19,209 bases of DNA from an uncultured Oscillospiraceae bacterium (lineage in GTDB: Bacteria > Bacillota > Clostridia > Oscillospirales > Ruminococcaceae), in contig CAJTSP010000041.1 of NCBI GenBank assembly GCA_910578965.1, forward strand, positions 1 through 19,209. Direction: 5' to 3'. Shown piece by piece: positions 7,155-12,759 of the stretch (positions are counted from its first letter, which is position 1; every line of letters begins with the position of its first letter). Made by a program: the position numbers and the translations under genes. The notes below the pieces were generated by a model. That model saw nothing but the letters and a program-made list of their open reading frames with translations. It was not told the origin of the DNA and did not search any database.

Positions 7155-7206
7155 AAAAGGCTTAGGTTTACAAGAAGGTATACCTTTTTGTAAACCTAAG
7201 CCTTTT
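7155..7206 (-). terminator. 52-bp near-perfect palindrome at the 3' end of the recombinase gene
   Basis: Arms of 26 bp (7155-7180 and 7181-7206) pair with a single mismatch (G7174/T7187). On the - strand, which the recombinase uses, the stem ends in CCTTTT followed by CTTG, so it can serve as a terminator. It overlaps the last three recombinase codons. Its centre coincides exactly with the AT core of recombination-like site 2, so it may have both roles. Confidence 0.6.
7168..7193. repeat. Recombination-like site 2 (12-2-12)
   Basis: TTACAAGAAGGT, AT, ACCTTTTTGTAA. It is the partner of site 1 at 7021-7046; the four half-sites of the two copies agree on TTRYAAAAAGGT. It lies 2 nt inside the downstream side of the recombinase stop codon and at the centre of a longer palindrome. 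Confidence 0.65.
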
Positions 7207-7816
7207 GCAGTAAAGCGGCCTTTTTGTACCCCTGCGCCCGGTATCGAAAGCTCGCCAGCGGCATTCCGCATTCCTTGGCGGCCTGTGTCCCGGTAATCAT
7301 ACCGCTGCGCCATTTGCGGCAGATGTCGTCAAAGTTGTCGGGCAGCGGGTGTGGCGGGCGGCCACAGCGGATTCCCTGCGCCTTTGCCGCCGCAATCCCC
7401 TCGGCCTGCCGCTGCCGAATGGTCGTGCGCTCGTTTTCTGCAACAAAGGACAGTACCTGCAACACAATATCGCTCAAAAAAGTGCCCATCAGGTCTTTGC
7501 CGCGCCGCGTATCCAGCAGCGGCATATCCAGTACCACAATATCAATCCCCTTTTCCTTTGTGAGATAGCTCCATTGCCGCAGGACATCCTCATAGCTACG
7601 GCCCAGCCGGTCAATGCTTTTGACATAGAGCAGGTCGTCCCGCCGCAGCTTTTTCATCAATCGCTTATATTGCGGGCGGTTAAAATCCTTGCCGGACTGC
7701 TTGTCCATGTAGATATTGGCCGGTGCAATACCCTTTTCACGCATGGCGATCATCTGCCGGTCTTCGTTTTGCTCCCGTGTTGATACCCGGACATATCCAT
7801 ATACCTTTGCATTCAT
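7196..7816 (-). CDS. Serine recombinase, resolvase/invertase family
   Basis: A 206-residue site-specific DNA recombinase of the small serine resolvase/invertase (Hin/Pin-like) type. The N-terminal catalytic domain has GYVRVST with nucleophile Ser12 and Arg10, then SIDRLGRS with Asp69, Arg70 and Arg73. The long E helix shows ENERTTIRQRQAEGIAAAK (127-145). GRP then leads into a C-terminal helix-turn-helix (about 174-193). All catalytic signatures are present and the frame is intact. The start MNAKVYGYVRVS is chosen because it gives the family N-terminus, with GGAGG 12 nt upstream; the frame extends to 7891 without similarity. Two invertase-type sites lie at its 3' end. Whether it inverts, deletes or resolves cannot be told from sequence. 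Confidence 0.92.
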   Translation of the reverse strand: MNAKVYGYVRVSTREQNEDRQMIAMREKGIAPANIYMDKQSGKDFNRPQYKRLMKKLRRDDLLYVKSIDRLGRSYEDVLRQWSYLTKEKGIDIVVLDMPLLDTRRGKDLMGTFLSDIVLQVLSFVAENERTTIRQRQAEGIAAAKAQGIRCGRPPHPLPDNFDDICRKWRSGMITGTQAAKECGMPLASFRYRAQGYKKAALLQKA

Positions 7817-7888
7817 GCTGTTCAAGCACCTCCATGTTTTAAGAATGATGCGTTTTAGGGCTATCCAATACAAAAAGCGGCCTTTCGA

Positions 7889-7923
7889 CAAAAAAGAACC
7901 ATCCGCTTACAGCGGATGGTTCT
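7889..7923 (-). terminator. Rho-independent terminator of the broken membrane-protein gene
   Basis: A perfect 13-bp stem (7895-7907 with 7911-7923) with a 3-nt loop is followed on the - strand by a run of six T's (7890-7895, the first pairing in the stem). It sits 37 nt below the reconstructed stop of the gene at 7960-8253. This separates that gene from the recombinase. Confidence 0.88.
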
Positions 7924-7959
7924 CATTGTATTTTATTGAAGGCGCGATTTCAAATATTG

Positions 7960-8253
7960 CTATTGCAGCCTGTCGATTTTCTTCTGGGTTAGGATTGTTT
8001 TTACGAGCTGATAGATAAAGGCCGGGACCCCGGCAAAAAGCGAGAGGACTAACCTTAACCGCTATGCGTATGAACCAAAACCAAAACGTTCCGAATAACG
8101 AAACCGGCACAAAGGACTGCAGCTATGTAAGGAATTTTCAACCATATGGGATACAGAACGTAACACAGAATACCCCCAGATAATAGCCAAAGCCGCCGAA
8201 ACGGCAACCGACAGCACTCCGGCCAACACCTTTGATAAAATGCCCCTTGTCAT
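7960..8253 (-). pseudogene. Broken small membrane protein (two frameshifts)
   Basis: No single frame spans it, but three pieces join into one plausible protein of about 97 residues. It starts MTRGILSKVLAGVLSVAV with ATG at 8253, 9 nt after GTGAGG. It passes into the next frame at a run of five G's (C5 at 8173-8177) to read ILCYVLYPIWLKIPYIAAVL. It returns to the first frame near 8055-8062 to read VLSLFAGVPAFIYQLVKTIL and ends at a TAG at 7960-7962. The joined protein has about three hydrophobic segments and a Lys-rich tail. A +1 and a compensating -1 explain the breaks. I do not recognise the family. A strong terminator downstream supports a former gene. Confidence 0.6.
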
Positions 8254-8315
8254 ACCCGATTGCCTCACTTTTCCTGTCTGATGGTCGGCGGAAACATCTG
8301 CAACTATCTTAGTAT

Positions 8316-8334
8316 CATAAGCATGTTATGCTGT
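8316..8334. promoter_or_regulatory. Short inverted repeat between divergent broken genes
   Basis: AGCAT-GTT-ATGCT lies in the AT-rich 143-bp gap between the divergent membrane-protein remnant and the XRE-type remnant. Such a place is usual for an operator of the regulator. Five-bp arms are weak evidence. Confidence 0.2.
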
Positions 8335-8396
8335 GTATATCAAAAGTTATTTGTATTAAGCCAAGCATATCATTATTGGTTTGGATATAAAAACAG

Positions 8397-8744
8397 ATGG
8401 ATAAAAAATCCCTAAATATGGCAATCGGGAGCCGGATCAAGCTGGCCCGTGAAAATATGGGATGGACACAGGAGGGGCTTGCGAAAAAAAATTGACCTGT
8501 CCACCCAATTCATTTCAACCATTAAGCGGGGATAGCCGGGGCTTCTTTCGGGACAATCATCAGCCTCCTATGCGAAGCCTTGAACGTGTGTAGCGAATGG
8601 CTGCTTTGCGGGAAACGGGCGCTTCCTGATTCAGAAAAGATAGCAACCAAAATCAGCTCCCTATCAAGCGCGCGGTTAGCCGCTTTAGACCGGGTAACAG
8701 ATGAGCTTTTGCTCCTGCTAAGGGTAACAGAAGGGGCCGAGTGA
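8397..8744 (+). pseudogene. Broken XRE-family (HTH_3) transcriptional regulator (two frameshifts)
   Basis: The start MDKKSLNMAIGSRIKLAREN, then WTQEGLAKK, is a typical XRE helix-turn-helix N-terminus. The frame then stops after a run of eight A's (8484-8491). With seven A's it continues IDLSTQFISTIKRG, the expected recognition helix. It stops again at 8533 unless one G is added to the G4 run at 8528-8531, after which it reads IAGASFGTIISLLCEALNVC and ends in VTEGAE at 8744. The repaired protein is about 115 residues. No clear Shine-Dalgarno precedes it. It is divergent from the broken membrane protein. Decay is more likely than base-calling error because the 18 flanking genes are intact, but error is not excluded. 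Confidence 0.75.
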
Positions 8745-8876
8745 ATTTTGGATGCACAAAAAAAGCTGCTCCCGAACAAAAGGGCAGCCCTTTGCCTTTT
8801 ATTGGCCTGCCGCCTGGCGGCAGGCCCTCCTCGCCCCCCCGGTAACATGGGCGCCTTTGCGGCTATGAACAAAAAT
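8745..8876. other. Intergenic hairpin-rich stretch downstream of cheD and the XRE remnant
   Basis: No gene is supported here. It contains GGCCTGCCGCC-T-GGCGGCAGGCC (8804-8826), an 11-bp inverted repeat about one base, and an imperfect hairpin at 8765-8788 whose - strand end runs into seven T's (8758-8764), a possible second terminator for the cheD operon. Confidence 0.5.
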
Positions 8877-8930
8877 TACCACATTCCCCGAGGCGCAGCG
8901 TATGTGCGCTGCGCCTCGGGGAATGTGGTA
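8871..8930 (-). terminator. Terminator of the fli-flh-flg-cheCD operon
   Basis: A perfect 24-bp stem (8877-8900 with 8907-8930) with a 6-nt loop is followed on the - strand by A then five T's (8871-8875). It starts 24 nt below the cheD stop. The stem is much longer than most intrinsic terminators. Confidence 0.92.
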
Positions 8931-8953
8931 TCAAAGAAGGCTGCGGGACACCG

Positions 8954-9442
8954 TTACAGGGTCCACTCACCTTGATTGGCCGACTTAATCAGCATGCTGC
9001 CATCTGCCGTGTTAAAAAACAATGTACGGCCAAAGTTTTTTCCGGTATCGTCGGCAATAATCGGGATACCCAGCTTGCGCAGGGTATCCTTTACCGCGCG
9101 CGCATTGCGGTCGCCAACGTTGGACAGCGAAGCATTGTTCACCGCACTGAACATCTGCGCGCCCCCTGCGATTTTTGCCTTGAGGAAGGCCCTGCGCGCC
9201 CCCGCAAGCTCCAGCTTGCGCACCAAAAGCGGGATAGCACTGTCCGCAAAACGGTATGGGTTTTTGACCGGCCCGGCTTGGCTGGTACTATCCGGCAGGA
9301 GGATATGGGATAGCCCCCCGATTTTATGCTGGGCGTCATACAAGCAGATGCCAACGCAGGACCCCAGCGCAAAGGTAACCAAAACATCCGGCGCACGGCC
9401 GATATTCATGTCGGAGATCCCGACCTTAATGGTATTGCTCAC
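8954..9442 (-). CDS. cheD: Chemoreceptor glutamine deamidase CheD
   Basis: CheD deamidates glutamines on chemoreceptors and, in B. subtilis, binds CheC to stimulate its phosphatase activity. The protein is 162 residues, the normal length. The catalytic set is visible: Thr23 and Cys29 in VTFALGSCVG and His46 in GGLSHILLP. KIAGGAQMF, GDRNARAV and DDTGKNFGRTL are further family motifs. Its ATG overlaps the cheC stop by 4 nt, so the partners are translationally coupled. It is the last gene of the long - strand operon. Confidence 0.96.
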   Translation of the reverse strand: MSNTIKVGISDMNIGRAPDVLVTFALGSCVGICLYDAQHKIGGLSHILLPDSTSQAGPVKNPYRFADSAIPLLVRKLELAGARRAFLKAKIAGGAQMFSAVNNASLSNVGDRNARAVKDTLRKLGIPIIADDTGKNFGRTLFFNTADGSMLIKSANQGEWTL

Positions 9443-10062
9443 AGCTCGATCCCCAATGCAGTCATAGTTTTTTCCAGTGAGTCTACATCCGGCAGCAGCA
9501 GCACATGGTTGGCCGTTTTGGCAGACTCCCCGTTAAATTCGCCCTCTATCAGGATAATTTTATCGCTGATGTTTGCGTAATGGATGGCCGGCACGCTCAG
9601 GATAGCGCCCAGCATATCGATGCAGAGATCCGGCACGGTCAGGTCGATCCGCATGCCGGTCATGGATGCAATGGCATTGACATAGGAGGCCGCCATGATG
9701 TTGGCAAGCTCCTTAAAGGCCGAGAGCGCCACCTCGTCCAGCTCGGAAAAGCTGTTGATCTCGGTGCCTATCAGGGTATTCAAGGTCATGGCCGCAAATT
9801 CCTTTTCCAGCAGGAACATAATCATCCCCTGGAAATCCCCTTCTAACTGGATCATCAGCCCCACAATCATGGTCTCGGGGCCGCCCAGCCGCTCGGTAGC
9901 CTCCTCATAATCCAGGATACGAACCACCGGCACCGAAATGTCGATGGGTGTCATCAGCATATCCGCAAGCGAGGTAGCTGCGTTGCCTGCACCGATGTTG
10001 CCGATCTCTTTCAGCACATCCAACTGGATTTCGTTCAGATCATCGTAATCTTTAATGGCCAT
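9439..10062 (-). CDS. cheC: CheY-P phosphatase CheC
   Basis: CheC dephosphorylates CheY-P and partners with CheD in the adaptation circuit found in Bacillota. The protein is 207 residues. Both helix phosphatase motifs of the CheC/CheX/FliY family are intact: Asp15, Glu19 and Asn22 in LDVLKEIGNIGAGN, and Ser114, Glu118 and Asn121 in LSAFKELANIM. GTGAGG 7 nt upstream supports the ATG, 14 nt after the flgG stop. The gene overlaps cheD by 4 nt. Confidence 0.96.
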   Translation of the reverse strand: MAIKDYDDLNEIQLDVLKEIGNIGAGNAATSLADMLMTPIDISVPVVRILDYEEATERLGGPETMIVGLMIQLEGDFQGMIMFLLEKEFAAMTLNTLIGTEINSFSELDEVALSAFKELANIMAASYVNAIASMTGMRIDLTVPDLCIDMLGAILSVPAIHYANISDKIILIEGEFNGESAKTANHVLLLPDVDSLEKTMTALGIEL

Positions 10063-10076
10063 TGCATATCCTCACT

Positions 10077-10796
10077 TTATCTTAGATTGTTGGCAAGCTC
10101 CTCAATCTGGTCTGCCGTCTGTACAACCCGGGCGCTGAGCTGGTACGCCCGCTGGGTCACGATCATATTGGTCATCTCATCTGCCAAATGCACCCCGGAC
10201 CCCTCCAGCGCCTGCTCCCGGATAATTACATCGGTATTTACCACCGGCTCGCCCGATCGCTCGGTCTGCCGGAAGGAGGTGCCGTTGACGTTTTCCAGCT
10301 CATAGGGGTTGTCAAACCGGTAAACGCTCAACCGCTGGGGCAGGCCGGTCAGGTCAAAGGTCCCGTTTTCCTGCCGGGTCAGCGGGATAGGGTTTTGCCC
10401 CGCATCCAGCACATATCGTCCCATGCTGTCTACCAAAAAGCCGCCGCCGTTCTCGACGCTGATGTCAAACGCGCCGTTGCGGGTGTATTCCACCGTCCCG
10501 TCCAACCCGCGCACCGCAAAAAAGCCGTCCCCAATAATGGCAAAATCCAGCGCGTTCCAGGTCTGTTGCAGCGGGCCCTGCCCATACAAAAGGTCGGCCG
10601 AGCGCACCTTGACCCCATGCCCTTCCTGGGGCTTTACCTGGTTTGTGTACATCTCGGTGTAGAGCAGGTCGGTAAATTCCGGCCGCAGCGACTTATACCC
10701 CACCGTGTTGGTGTTGGCAATATTGTGGGCAATCTGCTCCAACGCCTTTTCGTAGGCAATCAGGCCGGAAGCGCCGGTATAAAAGGAAACGTTCAT
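10077..10796 (-). CDS. flgG: Flagellar rod protein, FlgG-like (FlhP type)
   Basis: Distal rod protein of the flagellar axial structure, 239 residues. The N-terminal rod motif reads ASGLIAYEKALEQIAHNIAN and NTNTVGYKS. The middle has IGDGFFAV and YTRNGAFDI, typical of FlgF/FlgG. The C-terminus has MTNMIVTQRAYQLSARVVQT and ends ADQIEELANNLR, the helical end that packs with the N-terminus. The start MNVSFYTGASG is preceded by AAGGAG at 10 nt; the frame extends 22 codons upstream without family similarity. The FlgG name rests on gene order and the C-terminal motif, and it could equally be annotated FlgF. Confidence 0.88.
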   Translation of the reverse strand: MNVSFYTGASGLIAYEKALEQIAHNIANTNTVGYKSLRPEFTDLLYTEMYTNQVKPQEGHGVKVRSADLLYGQGPLQQTWNALDFAIIGDGFFAVRGLDGTVEYTRNGAFDISVENGGGFLVDSMGRYVLDAGQNPIPLTRQENGTFDLTGLPQRLSVYRFDNPYELENVNGTSFRQTERSGEPVVNTDVIIREQALEGSGVHLADEMTNMIVTQRAYQLSARVVQTADQIEELANNLR

Positions 10797-10989
10797 CCTT
10801 ATATCACTCCTTTTTTGGGTTTTTGGGCGCACCGCGCCTATGCCGCCGGGGCCTGGGCGCAAGGCCCTTGAAGAATTTGGCTTTGCTGCTTTTACGGGGC
10901 CGCCGCCATGGAACTGTACGGCTTACCGGTTTGCGGGCCCGCCGCCCCTCCTGTCTCCTGTGAGGCCGGGAGAAAAGCGCCCTGCCGGC

Positions 10990-11769
10990 TTACAGCGCGG
11001 CAATCTGCTGCGCCGCTTTTTGGTTGAGCCGGTCGGCAATCTGCAGCGCGGTGCTGCAGGCCTGGAAGGAACGCTGGGCCTCCATCATCAGGGTGTACTC
11101 ACGGTTGGGGTCGATATTGGACCTTTCCAGCCAGTTTTGCACCATGGTAAAGGCAGTTGCCGGCACCCCCTCGGCCCCGCCGGCCAATTGAAACAGCGCG
11201 TTGCCCGCCCGTTCCATGGTATCCCCCTCGCCCGGCACCACCAGGCTCAGGGTATCGACATAATTGCCGTCGGCGCCGTAGATCGAGCCATCCTCCTGCA
11301 CCGTAAATCCGGCGTCTACCAACTGGATCGGCCCGTTCTGGCCCAGCACCCGGCCAAAGCCCTCCAGCTCAAGGTAGCCTTCTGCATCCAGCGTAAAGTT
11401 GCCGTTACGGGTAAGGTAAACAGCCCCTTCGCCCTCCGCCTCGCCCTCTGCGTTCTGGGGCGCGGGCGCCTGGATGCGGAAAAACCCTTCGCCGTTGATG
11501 GCCATGTCCAGCCCCCGGCCGGTCTCAAGTAAGGATTCGGAGTCAAAACGGGTGGGCTCCTCCGAGACAATGTTGATGACGCTGACCCCGCCAATATTGG
11601 TGCGCATCTGGTTTTCAACCCGCAGCAGCTCCTTGTCAAAGGTGCTGCTCACAAGCCGTGATGCCTTATAGCCGGGGGTGTTGGCATTAACAAGGTTGTT
11701 GGACAGCACGCTGAGGTTGCGCTGCTGCATGAGCACACCGGAGGCGATGGTGTAAAATCCCTGGTACAT
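10990..11769 (-). CDS. flgF: Flagellar rod protein, FlgF-like (FlhO type)
   Basis: A second rod protein, 259 residues. It starts MYQGFYTIASGVLMQQRNL followed by NNLVNANTPGYKAS, the rod-domain signature. The central part has MAINGEGFFRI and YLTRNGNFTLDAEGYL. The C-terminus QNWLERSNIDPNREYTLMME matches the FlgF/FlgG end with an altered helix. An acidic insert (EGEAEGEGA) lies near residue 110. AAAGGATGG just upstream supports the ATG at 11769. It lies between the sigma factor and flgG; flgF and flgG are separated by 193 nt of GC-rich DNA. Confidence 0.86.
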   Translation of the reverse strand: MYQGFYTIASGVLMQQRNLSVLSNNLVNANTPGYKASRLVSSTFDKELLRVENQMRTNIGGVSVINIVSEEPTRFDSESLLETGRGLDMAINGEGFFRIQAPAPQNAEGEAEGEGAVYLTRNGNFTLDAEGYLELEGFGRVLGQNGPIQLVDAGFTVQEDGSIYGADGNYVDTLSLVVPGEGDTMERAGNALFQLAGGAEGVPATAFTMVQNWLERSNIDPNREYTLMMEAQRSFQACSTALQIADRLNQKAAQQIAAL

Positions 11770-11794
11770 AGTGGTTCCATCCTTTCAGGAAGAG

Positions 11795-11800
11795 ATTATA
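11795..11800 (-). promoter_or_regulatory. Possible -10 element upstream of flgF
   Basis: TATAAT on the - strand, 25 nt above the flgF start in a 162-nt gap. No TTGACA-like -35 is found at 16-18 nt, so this could be chance or a weak internal promoter for flgFG-cheCD. Confidence 0.2.
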
Positions 11801-11931
11801 AAGGGCCGGCGCGGCCTTTGGGCTTTTACATGCCCGGCCCGCAGAAAGCTTGCAGGGCCTGTTTGCTTTTGAGCCTCGCCGGGAGGAGCCGGCAAGTTGC
11901 CAAAAGCAAGGATGCAAAGGCGGCGCAAAGG

Positions 11932-12717
11932 CTATTTGCGGTAATCGCTGAGGGCGGCGCGCAGGTGCTGCACCGCATTTTTCTTGATGAGGCAGATACG
12001 CTGCTCGCTGACCCCCATCACCGCGCCGATTTCCCGCAGCTTGAGATGCTCAAAATAATACAGCGAGATAACCGTGCGCTCCTGCCCCTGCAATCCATCT
12101 ACCGCCTTTGCCAGCGCCTTGCGCAGCTCGGCGTTGTCCAAAAGGGCAATGGGGTCTTCCTCGGCGCCCATGCCATGGTATTCCAACTGCTGCTGGGTAA
12201 GGGAGTCGGAATCCGCCCCGGCGGCGTAATCCCCGGCCAGCTCGGCCATCCGGCGCAAAAGCTCCTCAAAGGGGATCCCCAGGTACTCGGCCACCTCTTT
12301 TTTGGTGGGGTAGCGCCCCAGGGCCATGGCCAGCTTGCTTTGCGCCTCGGCGATCTCAATCTCGTTGCGGCGCATGCGGCGGGGCAGATGGTCCTGCTTG
12401 CGCACATAGTCGATCATGGCCGAGCGCACCTTGGTGTACAGGTAGGCGGTGATATTGATCTCGCTGGAAAAGTCGTACTTTTCCAGCCCCTCCAAAATGG
12501 CAATCATGCCCTGGTTAATCATGTCGGTATGGCTGGCAAACCGGTAATAGGTATTGTACAGGCTGCCCGCCACCGATTCGGCAATGCTGGCGTACTCCAT
12601 TGCCAGCTCATTGCGAAGCTCCGGCGTACGCAGCAGGCTGTACTGCCGCAGCAGCGCAGCCGCGCGATCCTCTTTTGTTGTGGTGGTTGCTCCCGCTTTC
12701 AATGGTGATTTCTCCAT
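11932..12717 (-). CDS. fliA: Flagellar sigma factor sigma-28 (FliA/SigD)
   Basis: Alternative sigma factor for late flagellar and chemotaxis genes such as flagellin, 261 residues. Region 2 reads MINQGMIAILEGLEKYDF and then TAYLYTKVRSAMIDYVRKQD, with HLPRRMRR next. Region 3 holds LGRYPTKKEVAEYLGI. Region 4 is GLQGQERTVISLYYFEHL then LREIGAVMGVSEQRICLIKK. The start ATG has only a weak Shine-Dalgarno (GAAAG, 2 nt away), and no better in-frame start is visible nearby. It follows flhA after 42 nt. The flhF and flhG genes that usually sit between them in clostridia are absent. Confidence 0.95.
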   Translation of the reverse strand: MEKSPLKAGATTTTKEDRAAALLRQYSLLRTPELRNELAMEYASIAESVAGSLYNTYYRFASHTDMINQGMIAILEGLEKYDFSSEINITAYLYTKVRSAMIDYVRKQDHLPRRMRRNEIEIAEAQSKLAMALGRYPTKKEVAEYLGIPFEELLRRMAELAGDYAAGADSDSLTQQQLEYHGMGAEEDPIALLDNAELRKALAKAVDGLQGQERTVISLYYFEHLKLREIGAVMGVSEQRICLIKKNAVQHLRAALSDYRK

Positions 12718-12759
12718 TCTTTCGTCGCAAGCCGGCAGCCGGGCCGCCCCAAAGAGCCT

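Larger units (their letters stand above)
7021..7193. other. Candidate invertible segment upstream of csrA
   Basis: Two related 26-bp palindromic sites enclose 121 bp (centre to centre 147 bp) between the serine recombinase gene and csrA. The interior has an AT-rich tract (7060-7077), a 12-bp palindrome AATAAGCTTATT (7105-7116) and no open reading frame of note. Size and position fit a small promoter-bearing invertible element, but I could not identify a convincing promoter facing csrA. The sites and their layout are seen; inversion is inferred. Alternatives are an operator pair for recombinase autoregulation or resolution sub-sites. Confidence 0.45.

Noticed and set aside
8055..8268. Single-frame 60-68 residue open frames taken as intact genes
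   Set aside because: Each covers only part of the hydrophobic protein; joining three frames gives a more coherent product.
8522..8872. 116-residue open frame on the - strand
   Set aside because: Antisense to the XRE remnant, whose repaired + strand product is clearly family-like.
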